Part shown: positions 7,114 to 15,193 of the stretch, piece by piece
Numbering within the stretch: the first letter of the stretch is position 1
Layout: each line of letters opens with the position of its first letter
NCBI GenBank assembly: GCA_023231105.1
Contig: JALNWB010000030.1
Location: forward strand, 1-28,255
DNA: 28,255 nucleotides
Origin: Ignavibacteriaceae bacterium
Lineage (GTDB): Bacteria > Bacteroidota > Ignavibacteria > Ignavibacteriales > Ignavibacteriaceae
Direction of reading: 5' to 3'
Notes under the pieces: model-generated
Database searches by the model: none
What the model was told of the DNA's origin: nothing
Seen by the model: the letters and a program-made list of their open reading frames with translations, nothing else
Translations under genes and position numbers: made by a program

Positions 7114-7749
7114 TTAATAACCAAGTTCTTTTAACCATTCTTCTGTCAGCTTGGATTCATTTTCAATCCCTAAAAATTTAGCCACATATTTACCGAGAAT
7201 ATCAAATTCAAGATTAACCAAATCGCCGACTTTTTTCCCGGAAAGATTTGTCTCTTTCCATGTGTGTGGAATAATTGCAACCGTGAAAGTACTTTCACGA
7301 ACATCCGCAAGGGTTAAGCTGATTCCGTCAACGGCAATGGACCCGACACGGACAATATATTTTGAGAAATCATCCGGAATTTTAATTCGCAGTTCATGGC
7401 TTGCGGAGAGCGGAATGTTTTCGATAATTTCGCCGCGTGTATCAATATGTCCAAGCACAAAATGCCCGCCAAGCCGCGCATTAGCTTGTAAAGAGCGTTC
7501 CAAATTCACCCGCTCGCCGGTATGTAAATAACCGAGCGTAGTTTTTTTCAATGTCTCTTCGATAGTTTCGACAGTAAAAGAATTTTTTGTGGTTTGAATA
7601 ACGGTTTGGCAAGCGCCGTTAATATTCACGCTTTCGCCAGTGGTTAATTCGGGAGAAATTTTTTCCGCTTGAATGGTTAATCTCAATCCGTTGCCGAACT
7701 GTTTTTTTTGTTTCAATATTCCAACTTCTTCAACTAAGCCTGTAAACAT
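7114..7749 (-). CDS. ribE: Riboflavin synthase, alpha subunit
   Basis: This 211-residue enzyme dismutates two 6,7-dimethyl-8-ribityllumazine molecules to riboflavin. It has the diagnostic N-terminus MFTGLVEEVG and two tandem lumazine-binding barrels: repeat one with VNINGACQTV (41-50) and repeat two with GGHFVLGHIDTRGEI (94-108) and VGSIAVDGISLTL (135-147). The first barrel normally has a VNGVCLTV-like signature, so NGACQTV is slightly divergent. It follows ribD by one base and precedes tilS directly. Genes for RibBA and lumazine synthase are not in the window, and no FMN riboswitch was seen. Confidence 0.96.
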   Translation of the reverse strand: MFTGLVEEVGILKQKKQFGNGLRLTIQAEKISPELTTGESVNINGACQTVIQTTKNSFTVETIEETLKKTTLGYLHTGERVNLERSLQANARLGGHFVLGHIDTRGEIIENIPLSASHELRIKIPDDFSKYIVRVGSIAVDGISLTLADVRESTFTVAIIPHTWKETNLSGKKVGDLVNLEFDILGKYVAKFLGIENESKLTEEWLKELGY

Positions 7750-7750
7750 A

Positions 7751-8830
7751 TTATTTCCTCAAACTCAGTAATAGATCGTCATCAAATTTTTCAAAAGAAT
7801 GGATTGATAATTTCCGTGCTTTGCTTATTTCCTTTATTCCAAAATCCGAAAGAAACGGGATGCCGGTTCCGAGTAATTTCGGCGCAATGAAAATCTGTAA
7901 CTCATCAAACAAATTATCTTTAATAAAGGAATTATAAATTTTTGCACCTCCCTCAACAAGTACGGATGCAATTTTTTCATCGCCAATTTTCTTCAGTACC
8001 TGTTTCAGATGAAACCGCTTTTTATCATCAATTTTTAAAAAGAAAAGTTTTACTCCAAGGTCTTCAAGAAGCTTTGCTTTTGATGAACCTTTCTTTTCAA
8101 TCGAAGTAAAGAGAAAAACATTTTTTTCGGAATGAAAAATTCTTCTATCAACAGCAGTTTTTAATTCATGGTCTAAAACAATTCTCTTGGGATTCCTTCC
8201 TTCTACAAGGCGAACGGTTAATTGCGGATCATCTTTATTAACCGTATTTGCGCCGACTAAAACCGCATCATACTGAGAGCGCAGTTTGTGCACTTGTTTC
8301 CTGGAAGCGGTGGAACTGATCCATTTTGAATGATATGAAGCATCGGCAATTTTGCCGTCGAGTGTAATTGCCGCTTTTAGTGTAACGTACGGAGATTTTT
8401 TTGTGATATTTTTGAAAAAGAATTTATTTAATTCAACACATTCATTTTCAAGAATGCCGACTTTAACTTCAACGCCGTTTTCTTTTAATTTCTGTACTCC
8501 TTTTCCACAGACAAGCGAATTCACATCAAGCGTACCGATAACAACTTTTTTAATTTTCTTTTCGAGAATGGCATCAACGCAAGGAGGTGTTTTTCCAAAA
8601 TGTACGCAAGGTTCTAAATTTACAAAAAGTGTAGCGCCTTCAACGTTTTCCGAAGCGCTGTTGATGGCATTGATCTCCGCGTGCGCTTCTCCAAATTTTT
8701 GATGATACCCCGCACCGATTATTTTTCCTTCCTTCACTAAAACAGCGCCGACTAAAGGATTAGGGCTTACATATCCAATTCCTTTTTTAGCAATTTCGAG
8801 CGTTAGTTTTATGTAGGATTCATCGGTCAC
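7751..8830 (-). CDS. ribD: Bifunctional diaminohydroxyphosphoribosylaminopyrimidine deaminase / uracil reductase RibD
   Basis: This 359-residue enzyme carries out the second and third steps of riboflavin synthesis. The N-terminal cytidine-deaminase-like domain shows SPNPLVGAVLV (22-32), the zinc site HAE (50-52) and PCVHFGKTPPC (74-84), with His50, Cys75 and Cys84 as ligands. The C-terminal reductase domain (from about 145) has VTLKAAITLDGKIA, the nucleotide-binding region around DAVLVGANTV, and VLVEGGAKIYNSF. The length is typical. It starts 11 nt after greA and ends 1 nt before ribE, so it is expected to be co-transcribed with both. Confidence 0.97.
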   Translation of the reverse strand: MTDESYIKLTLEIAKKGIGYVSPNPLVGAVLVKEGKIIGAGYHQKFGEAHAEINAINSASENVEGATLFVNLEPCVHFGKTPPCVDAILEKKIKKVVIGTLDVNSLVCGKGVQKLKENGVEVKVGILENECVELNKFFFKNITKKSPYVTLKAAITLDGKIADASYHSKWISSTASRKQVHKLRSQYDAVLVGANTVNKDDPQLTVRLVEGRNPKRIVLDHELKTAVDRRIFHSEKNVFLFTSIEKKGSSKAKLLEDLGVKLFFLKIDDKKRFHLKQVLKKIGDEKIASVLVEGGAKIYNSFIKDNLFDELQIFIAPKLLGTGIPFLSDFGIKEISKARKLSIHSFEKFDDDLLLSLRK

Positions 8831-8841
8831 AAGTTCACTTT

Positions 8842-9318
8842 TTATTTAACTGAAAGAATTTGAAACTCGAGCAATCCGGCGGGAGCTTTTACTTTTACCA
8901 ATTCACCAACTTTTTTCCCCATTAATCCTTGACCAACCGGGGAAGTCGTAGCTATTTTCCCTGTTTGAAAATCAGCTTCTTCAGGGGAAACCAAATGATA
9001 GGAAAATGTTTTGTTTGTTTTCAAATTTTTCACCTCAACTTGAGAAAGAATGTGCACTACGCCTTCTTCAAATTTTGAAGCGTCAACAACCCGCGCGCGC
9101 GAAAGGACATTTTGAAGTTTGCTGATGCGAAGTTCAAACATTCCCTGTTCTTCTTTGGCTGCATCATATTCGGCATTTTCAGAAAGATCACCATGAGACC
9201 GCGCTTCAGAAATTTTTCCGGCAATTTCTTTTCTGCCGTGTGTTTTCAATTCCTTTAATTCCCGCTCAAGCTCAATTAATCTTTCTTGAGTTAAGTAAAC
9301 AAAATTTGCATCCGCCAT
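8842..9318 (-). CDS. greA: Transcription elongation factor GreA
   Basis: GreA rescues backtracked RNA polymerase by stimulating transcript cleavage. From the ATG at 9318 the protein is 158 residues, the standard length. It has the N-terminal coiled coil with RLIELERELKELKT and the acidic tip motif GDLSENAEYDAAKEEQ, then the FKBP-like C-terminal domain (GVVHILSQVEV... SPVGQGLMGKKVGELVKVKAP). An upstream in-frame GTG at 9363 would add 15 residues, but it falls inside the terminator stem of the preceding addB transcript and lacks a ribosome-binding site. The ATG at 9318 is preceded by a purine-rich AAGAGAGAG. It is the first gene of the operon running to 2459. Confidence 0.96.
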   Translation of the reverse strand: MADANFVYLTQERLIELERELKELKTHGRKEIAGKISEARSHGDLSENAEYDAAKEEQGMFELRISKLQNVLSRARVVDASKFEEGVVHILSQVEVKNLKTNKTFSYHLVSPEEADFQTGKIATTSPVGQGLMGKKVGELVKVKAPAGLLEFQILSVK

Positions 9319-9348
9319 GGGTAAAATCTCTCTCTTGGTGAAACATTT

Positions 9349-9379
9349 AAAAAAAAGCGCCACCGCTTTCCGCAGTGGC
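9349..9379 (-). terminator. Rho-independent terminator after addB
   Basis: On the minus strand GCCACTGC, loop GGAAA and GCGGTGGC (9379-9359) form an 8-bp stem with one G-U pair, followed by GC and eight T residues (9356-9349). It closes the CYTH-addB transcript just before greA, leaving only about 30 nt between the T-run and the greA start. A promoter for greA must overlap it or lie upstream, or greA depends on read-through. Confidence 0.88.
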
Positions 9380-9431
9380 AGTGCAAAATTAAAGAATTTA
9401 GACTAAGATGTCAAGCTAAAGTAATTTGAAA

Positions 9432-12400
9432 TCACACAACCTCAATTTCTTGTACTCTGCAGACACTTCTAAATGAACAAAGGCGGCAGACTTTCTCTTC
9501 CCGTTTTTCAAGTTTTGAAAGATGATAAACGCCGGAACTTATTCCATTTATCAGTTCATCAATTTTTTGTAAAGAACGAGAAATTAGATCCTGGTTTGCT
9601 CGAATAATTTTCTCACGCGTTTCGGCATTGGCTTTACTGTACGATTTCCCTTTTATCGCTTTCACTTCATCCGGTCCAAAATCATCACGGCTGAATTTTA
9701 ATGAGTAGATAATTCCAGCTGCCGGAAGAAATGTTTCATTCAGTTCATTCTGTAAAATCTGTCCTGCAGCAAATAGGTAAAGGGGAATTTGCAAAGAGAT
9801 TCCAAGTTGCAAGTCTTCTTCATTTGGCTTTTTGCCGGAGAGTTTATAATCATAAACTTTAAAATGTTTCTCATCAAAGTTAATGTCGATGCGGTCGATC
9901 TTGCCGCGAAGTTTTGCATTTGAAGTTAAATTGAGAGACAGCGCAGTTGATTTCTGCCCGTCATCATTTCTTAATCTACCGAACGGAACTTCAAAATATG
10001 CCGGTTTAAAATCGTCTGCTCTTGAAAATTCGTCTTCAAGAAAGAGAGAAAGGATTGAGTCGTTTTTGTTTCCGTTTACGCCGAGAATTTTTTCGATTTC
10101 CCAGAATGACAAAGACGAATGAATGCTGAGTTTATCAATCTTTTCTTTTGCAATTTCAAAAAGAAGTTGAGCGGCTTTCTCTTTTTCAAGTTGAAGGTTG
10201 AGGTTTTCTTTCTCAACAGTTTTCATAAATTGTTCAAAAATTGCATGAAGCAGCAATCCCATTTCCATCGGTTCAAGTTCTTCGGTTGGTTCTTCAAGCG
10301 GGGTGAGTTTCAAAATTCGTTTCAAAAAAAATTGGAACGGGCATTTGGCGTACAATTCAAGCTGGGAAATAGAATAATCACTGCCGGCATATTTTTCTAA
10401 TAATCCGGTAACGTGTTCAGCGGTTGCATCAATAAATCCGCTGTATGCAAAAGTTTCAAATGGATGTTCCCTCCTGGTTTTATCTACTTGAAATTTCTCG
10501 TTCAACTTATTTTTTTCGTTTTCACTTTTTGCATTGAGCAGTAACTCTGCATCATTTTGTTCCGCCGCTTTCTGCGTCAATTCACCGAAGGAATAAATGT
10601 ACTGTTCGTTTTTGTTGATAAGCGATTCATCAACTTCGATTATTTTTTTTAGATCAAGCAGAAATGACGAAGGAGCCAACTCTTTTTTTGTCCCTTCGTG
10701 CAAAGGATAAGAAAGATAAAGCTGCTTATTATAAGTTTGAAGCGTTTGGTAAAACAAAAACCGTTCGCGCGTTACGTGCTTATTTTCAGCTTCTGAAAAC
10801 GATTCGTAAGAAAATATTTCAGGAGAAAAGCGGGTCGGGAAATCGCCGTCGCATAAACCGCCGAGAAAAACATAATCAAAGTTCAAGCCGCGGATTTCTT
10901 CAAAGTTGGAGACAAGCACTCCGTAGCCGGGTCTCTCTTTAATATTAAATCTCGTTGAAGCCACAGCGGTTTTTAAGTGATTAAGAAAATACTTCAGCGG
11001 AAATTTTTGCAATTCCGGTTCTTCATATTCCAACTGAAGCTGTTCAAACAGATCGGTAAACATTTCAATAAACGTTGAAAGAGATTTTATATTTTCTTCT
11101 TCGTAATCTTTGCTGAGTTTTAAAACTTTTACCGGAAAATCAAGATCGTGAATCAACTCTAATAATCGCTCGGAAAACTGCCGAAGCGTCATCGGTTCTT
11201 CAAATTTTTTCAAGAGCGAATAGAGCGATTCAATTTCCTTCTTTACCGAAGAAAGCAATTTTTTATCGGAAAGAATTTCATCCTCCGTTTCGTTCCCTTC
11301 TTCAAGGAAATGGTTGATGTGCGTAATCCATGTTTGATAACCGGAAATAATTCGCAGCTTGGAAGCTACTTGAAAAATATCGGAAGACTGCGCATTTACC
11401 GGCGGATAATACTCGCTGCTAAAAACTCTGAAGACCGCTTTGTGGTAAAAATCAGTTGCAATAACTTCCAGCAAATTGATTACGGAAATTACCGGGTTAA
11501 AAGTATGAAGTGAAAACCGATCGGTAAGATTAAACGGTATTCCATATTGAAGAAAAACGTCACGGATGATCCCGGAATAGTTTTGAATTAGATGAAACGC
11601 AACGCAAACAGCATTCGGCGGAACATTTTTTTCTGCGAGAAAGGTTTTTATCTCCTTTGCAATTTGAACAACTTCATCTTCTCTATTTTTCCCGGCTAGT
11701 AAACCAACCGTTTCATCACGGGAAGTTTTCGGTTCAATTTTCTTTTCATTAAATAACCATCGCGAAAGATTTTCGCCTAATTTATTTTCACTATTTTTTT
11801 GTGTGAACGGATAAGAATAAAATCCCGCTTTTTCAAATTTATTTTTTACTTCTTCTGCAAATGCAAACAATCCGCTGTTATTGCTTTGGTAATCAAGATT
11901 GACGTAGAGATTTATTCCCGGCAATTCAGATAATGTTTTTAGCAAAGAGATTTCATGGTTGGTAAATTCAGAATAACCGAATGCGTACACAATTTTGACA
12001 GAAGGAAAAAGTTTGCGGAATCGTTCAGCGGTATCTTTACTTGATAATCCGTTTACTTCACGAATAACATCTCCGATTTCATAAAGATCAAGTTGGCGGA
12101 AAAGTACGCAGTAACTCTCATAAACTTTTGCCAACTCAGAAAGCTTTTGTTTTTCAGTTCCATCCGTTTGTTCCAAATCCCTCAGCAAATATTCAGAAGT
12201 AATCCCGTTCTGTTTATATTCTGAAAAAAGATTCTTGATCCGATTCAAGCTTCCTTGCGGAATTGTTTTTGAAAAGCTGCGGAAATATTCAAGTTGATTT
12301 TTCTGAAACGCTTTTTTTAAGAGAACTGATGAAGCTGCATCTGAAGCGATAGATAAAGGTTTCTCCGCACTGAACAATTTTTCAGCGAGGGTAAAAATTG

Positions 12401-12584
12401 TTTCGATCGGTAAAATAGAAACTGCTTGCGATGGAGTTTTATCGATAATTTCTTTTTTTAACGCACGCACTTTCCGGTTTGTCGGCACCAAATGCAAAAC
12501 TTCATTCGCTTGACCATGGAGAATTTTTTCTTCAATTATTTTTAACAGTGAATCCGAAAAAGATTTTTTGTTGGTTAAAATCAT
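9432..12584 (-). CDS. addB: AddB-like ATP-dependent nuclease subunit (PD-(D/E)XK, Fe-S cysteines)
   Basis: This 1050-residue protein resembles the B subunit of AddAB, which resects double-strand breaks for RecA loading. The C-terminal nuclease domain has YSISQLELYAKCPFQFFLKR, then GKIDRID and KVYDYKLSGKKP, which supply the acidic and Lys catalytic residues. The cluster CRLCSFRSVC, with the earlier Cys of YAKCPF, gives the four-cysteine Fe-S pattern of AddB nucleases. The N-terminal part is helicase-like but shows no Walker A motif: the expected place reads VLHLVPTNRKVRAL. The start overlaps the CYTH gene by 4 nt (ATGA). No addA lies next to it in the window. The C-terminal domain is well supported, and assignment as the AddB partner rather than a stand-alone nuclease is inference. 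Confidence 0.85.
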   Translation of the reverse strand: MILTNKKSFSDSLLKIIEEKILHGQANEVLHLVPTNRKVRALKKEIIDKTPSQAVSILPIETIFTLAEKLFSAEKPLSIASDAASSVLLKKAFQKNQLEYFRSFSKTIPQGSLNRIKNLFSEYKQNGITSEYLLRDLEQTDGTEKQKLSELAKVYESYCVLFRQLDLYEIGDVIREVNGLSSKDTAERFRKLFPSVKIVYAFGYSEFTNHEISLLKTLSELPGINLYVNLDYQSNNSGLFAFAEEVKNKFEKAGFYSYPFTQKNSENKLGENLSRWLFNEKKIEPKTSRDETVGLLAGKNREDEVVQIAKEIKTFLAEKNVPPNAVCVAFHLIQNYSGIIRDVFLQYGIPFNLTDRFSLHTFNPVISVINLLEVIATDFYHKAVFRVFSSEYYPPVNAQSSDIFQVASKLRIISGYQTWITHINHFLEEGNETEDEILSDKKLLSSVKKEIESLYSLLKKFEEPMTLRQFSERLLELIHDLDFPVKVLKLSKDYEEENIKSLSTFIEMFTDLFEQLQLEYEEPELQKFPLKYFLNHLKTAVASTRFNIKERPGYGVLVSNFEEIRGLNFDYVFLGGLCDGDFPTRFSPEIFSYESFSEAENKHVTRERFLFYQTLQTYNKQLYLSYPLHEGTKKELAPSSFLLDLKKIIEVDESLINKNEQYIYSFGELTQKAAEQNDAELLLNAKSENEKNKLNEKFQVDKTRREHPFETFAYSGFIDATAEHVTGLLEKYAGSDYSISQLELYAKCPFQFFLKRILKLTPLEEPTEELEPMEMGLLLHAIFEQFMKTVEKENLNLQLEKEKAAQLLFEIAKEKIDKLSIHSSLSFWEIEKILGVNGNKNDSILSLFLEDEFSRADDFKPAYFEVPFGRLRNDDGQKSTALSLNLTSNAKLRGKIDRIDINFDEKHFKVYDYKLSGKKPNEEDLQLGISLQIPLYLFAAGQILQNELNETFLPAAGIIYSLKFSRDDFGPDEVKAIKGKSYSKANAETREKIIRANQDLISRSLQKIDELINGISSGVYHLSKLEKREEKVCRLCSFRSVCRVQEIEVV

Positions 12585-13090
12585 TTTTTGACGGCTTGTA
12601 AAAGTAGATCGTGGTATGATAACCGCAACTCATCTTTCGGATTAAGTTGAAGCGCATTCACCAAAAAGCGGAACCTCTGCTGTGCATCTTTTTTTGTTGA
12701 AACAACTTTCGTTTCAAGTTCAATAAAGTTTCCCAGTTTTTTCACTTTATCAAGATGGATGCGTGTATCATCATATAGATAAAGAACTCTCTCTTTTTCA
12801 ACTACAACTTCGCATGATAACAAATTTCTTAAAAAACTTTCCGCATGTGCTTGGTGCAATTCCAGAATTTCAAAATCAGACCAACGGTTTTTTCCTTTTT
12901 CATTCCTTTGATAGCGGATCAGCTGCTGACTCTTTCCTTCTTTCCGCAGCTTTAATAATCCCTTTGCACTTGAAAAATAGACATCTTTTTGATGAAGCAC
13001 TCCAACTTTTTTAGCTTTCAATTTCTTCAAACTTGAAAGGATCGAATCGAAATTTTTAACTTTAACTTTTATTTCCAAATTAACCGGCAT
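12581..13090 (-). CDS. CYTH-domain protein (class IV adenylate cyclase / thiamine triphosphatase-like)
   Basis: From the ATG at 13090 this is a 169-residue CYTH-fold protein. These form a triphosphate-binding tunnel, and members act on ATP, thiamine triphosphate or polyphosphate. Visible marks are the N-terminal NLEIKVKV strand (a variant of ExExK, as in CyaB-like members), DVYFSSAKGLLKLRKEG, LIRYQR, LYLYDDTRIHLDKVKKLGNFIELE and LRLSYHDLL. The acidic and basic residues alternate as expected in the tunnel. The chosen ATG has AGGAAGAG upstream, while an earlier in-frame ATG at 13156 would add a 22-residue tail without family similarity. It overlaps addB by 4 nt. The substrate cannot be told, and no link between CYTH enzymes and AddAB is established. 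Confidence 0.85.
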   Translation of the reverse strand: MPVNLEIKVKVKNFDSILSSLKKLKAKKVGVLHQKDVYFSSAKGLLKLRKEGKSQQLIRYQRNEKGKNRWSDFEILELHQAHAESFLRNLLSCEVVVEKERVLYLYDDTRIHLDKVKKLGNFIELETKVVSTKKDAQQRFRFLVNALQLNPKDELRLSYHDLLLQAVKK

Positions 13091-13214
13091 TTTATTCTCT
13101 TCCTCAGTTTCATTTAACAAGATTTTGCAATTACTCCGTAATGATTTTTGGCACATTACAAAAAATTGAATTGATTTTTGTTATAAACTAAGTAATTTTA
13201 AAACAAAAATTTAG

Positions 13215-13865
13215 ATGAGTATGAAAAAATTTCTTCTTTTAGCAGTATTAATTTTCCCGATCAATTTTGTAACCGGACAAAACATCGGTGAATTAGCGCC
13301 GGACCGCGAACCTCTGGTTTTTCCCGATAACGCTTACGGGGTAGATTTATTGTTCGGAGAAGGCGGTTTTGGCGTTGGCGGTTTTTACAGAAATAATTTG
13401 AGTAACACACTAACTCTTTTTACCGATATGTCCATCTCCGAAGCAAAAGATGATAATGAGTTTGAGTACATTGATTACTACGGTCGCACATATACCGTTG
13501 GGAAAAAAAATAGAATTTATCTCATTCCTTTTTTTGCGGGACTTCAAAACCGTTTCTTTGCAAATGAACTCGGTGATAATTTTCGCCCTTACTTAAACTT
13601 TGCCGTTGGTCCGGCAATGGTGGTTACTACTCCATACGAGAGGGAGTTTTTTAATTCTTTGAAATATGCACAAGCAAATTATACGGTTGGCGGTTACATT
13701 GGCATAGGCGCCAATTTTGGAATTGACCAAACACATCTTGCCGGTATAAATATTCGCTATTACGTTATTCAATTTTTTAACAGAGGAATTGAAAGTCTTG
13801 AAGGGAAACCGAAAAAATCTTTTGGCGGATTTTATATAACACTTAATATCGGATCGATGTATTGA
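13215..13865 (+). CDS. Exported protein, probable outer-membrane beta-barrel
   Basis: This 216-residue protein starts with a signal peptide (KKFLLLAVLIFPINFVTGQ, cleavage probably after Gly or near Gln at 22). The remainder alternates hydrophobic and polar residues in short strands with many Gly and aromatic residues (for example GFGVGGFYRNNL, IYLIPFFAGLQNRF, NYTVGGYIGIGANFGI, FGGFYITLNIGSMY) and ends with an aromatic Tyr. This is the pattern of a small outer-membrane barrel. I do not recognise a specific family. Either of two Met codons (13215 or 13221) could be the start. It is divergent from the CYTH gene over a 124-bp gap, and its stop overlaps the start of the DUF2461 gene. Confidence 0.75.
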   Translation: MSMKKFLLLAVLIFPINFVTGQNIGELAPDREPLVFPDNAYGVDLLFGEGGFGVGGFYRNNLSNTLTLFTDMSISEAKDDNEFEYIDYYGRTYTVGKKNRIYLIPFFAGLQNRFFANELGDNFRPYLNFAVGPAMVVTTPYEREFFNSLKYAQANYTVGGYIGIGANFGIDQTHLAGINIRYYVIQFFNRGIESLEGKPKKSFGGFYITLNIGSMY

Positions 13866-14596
13866 AATCTCTTGAGATAAATCAATTTACCGGGTTCCCG
13901 CCGCAGTTGTTTTCTTTTCTTGAAGGATTAGGAAAAGATAACTCAAAAATTTATTTTGATAAGCAGCGGGATGAATACGAAAAATTTGTTGTAGCGCCTG
14001 CAAAGGCTTTTATTACAGCGCTCGCACCGTTTCTTGAACAATTAAATCCATCGATTAGAAGAGAACCGAAGTTTAATCAAACGATTATGAAGTTGAGCAA
14101 GGATATGCGGTTTTCCAAGGGCGTTCCATACAAAACTTTTTTATTGGTTCACTTTGGAAGATTCAAATTGGACAGCGAGCTCTATGTTTACTTTGATAAA
14201 ACTGGCGTTCAGTATGGCATGTTTCTCAACAATTCCAAAGAAGAAAATCTTTTTTTTAAAAAGAATTTGCAGACTTACGAAAAAGAAATTGATAAAGTTT
14301 TTTCCGGTTATAAGTTGAACAATCAATTTTCTTTAACGGAAATGAAAAAAGAAATGACGCTGCTCAGAAAAAAATTTGATTTTAGTAAAGACGGTAAACT
14401 TCTTCTACAGATGAAATACATTCTTCTCGAAAAAGCCATGCTGCCGAAAGAGAAAAAAATCATCGCATCGCCAAACTTTATAAACGATATTATAAAAACA
14501 TTTTCGCGGCTATACCCACTTTATTGCTTTGCGATTTCGGAACAACCGCTGAAACTTCTCGCCAAATTTGAAGAACACATGGGAGTTGCAGATTAA
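13862..14596 (+). CDS. DUF2461 family protein
   Basis: This 244-residue protein matches the DUF2461 (TIGR02453) family of unknown function. Visible marks are the N-terminal FTGFPPQLFSFLEGLGKDNSK segment with YEKFVVAPAKAFI, then REPKFNQTIMKLSKDMRFSK and PYKTFLLVHF, the conserved region in which the typical family member reads FRIYRDTRFSKDKTPYK-like. The start is a TTG at 13862 whose last two bases overlap the TGA stop of the preceding gene. The next in-frame Met lies far downstream inside the conserved region, so TTG is the reasonable choice. Its stop overlaps that of the convergent thioredoxin-like gene by 4 nt. Confidence 0.85.
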   Translation: MKSLEINQFTGFPPQLFSFLEGLGKDNSKIYFDKQRDEYEKFVVAPAKAFITALAPFLEQLNPSIRREPKFNQTIMKLSKDMRFSKGVPYKTFLLVHFGRFKLDSELYVYFDKTGVQYGMFLNNSKEENLFFKKNLQTYEKEIDKVFSGYKLNNQFSLTEMKKEMTLLRKKFDFSKDGKLLLQMKYILLEKAMLPKEKKIIASPNFINDIIKTFSRLYPLYCFAISEQPLKLLAKFEEHMGVAD

Positions 14597-15135
14597 TCGG
14601 CTTTCCATTTGATCGTACAGCCAATCGCATAAGTTTCGGGAACAGAAATTTCTTCACCGCGCAAATATTCTTCAATAGCATTTTGTAAATATTTCGTCTG
14701 CACTTTTTCCGGTTCACGCCAGTTATCGTCAATCTTACCGGTATAAATTAATTTTCGTTCGGCATTAAAAAGAAATAACTCCGGCGTAAACGCTGCTCCA
14801 AATGCTTTTGCGGTTTCCTGCGATTCATCTCTCAAATAAAGAAAATTAAATTGTCTCTCTGCCGCCCGCTTTTTCATTTCTTCAAAAGAATCTTCCGAGT
14901 ATTTCTCGGCGTCGTTTGCATTGATAGCGACGATCTGAAGTCCTTCTTTCCGAAAATCACTTTGAAGTTTTTTAATTCTTTCTTCATACGCTTGAACGTA
15001 AGGACAATGGTTGCACGAAAATATAATCAGCCATAAAGGATTGGCGGCAAAATCAGAAATGCTGTAATTTTTTCCGCTAATATCCGGCAGTCTAAAATCC
15101 GGCGCCATATGACCGAGGTCTATCCTTTTATTCAT
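14593..15135 (-). CDS. Thioredoxin/peroxiredoxin-like protein (AhpC/TSA-redoxin type)
   Basis: This 180-residue cytoplasmic protein has a thioredoxin fold: APDFRLPDISGKNYSISDF, then the active-site region IIFSCNHCPYVQAYEERI with Cys41 and Cys44 forming a CxxC, IVAINANDAEKYSEDSFEEM, and the cis-Pro region AAFTPELFLFNAERKLIYTGKIDD. This matches the peroxiredoxin-like group with a CNHCP motif (PRX_like1), whose activity is not firmly established. No signal peptide is visible. It is convergent with the DUF2461 gene and divergent from the M14 peptidase across a 58-bp gap. The fold is clear, while the substrate and reductant are unknown. Confidence 0.85.
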   Translation of the reverse strand: MNKRIDLGHMAPDFRLPDISGKNYSISDFAANPLWLIIFSCNHCPYVQAYEERIKKLQSDFRKEGLQIVAINANDAEKYSEDSFEEMKKRAAERQFNFLYLRDESQETAKAFGAAFTPELFLFNAERKLIYTGKIDDNWREPEKVQTKYLQNAIEEYLRGEEISVPETYAIGCTIKWKAD

Positions 15136-15193
15136 TTTCTTATTCCTTCCGATTTTTTCTTAATTTCCATGTACAATAATCGCTAATTTTGAA

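Noticed and set aside
7750..9430. A possible FMN riboswitch for the riboflavin genes
   Set aside because: ribD lies 11 nt after greA inside an operon, and no RFN-like conserved structure is visible upstream of either gene.
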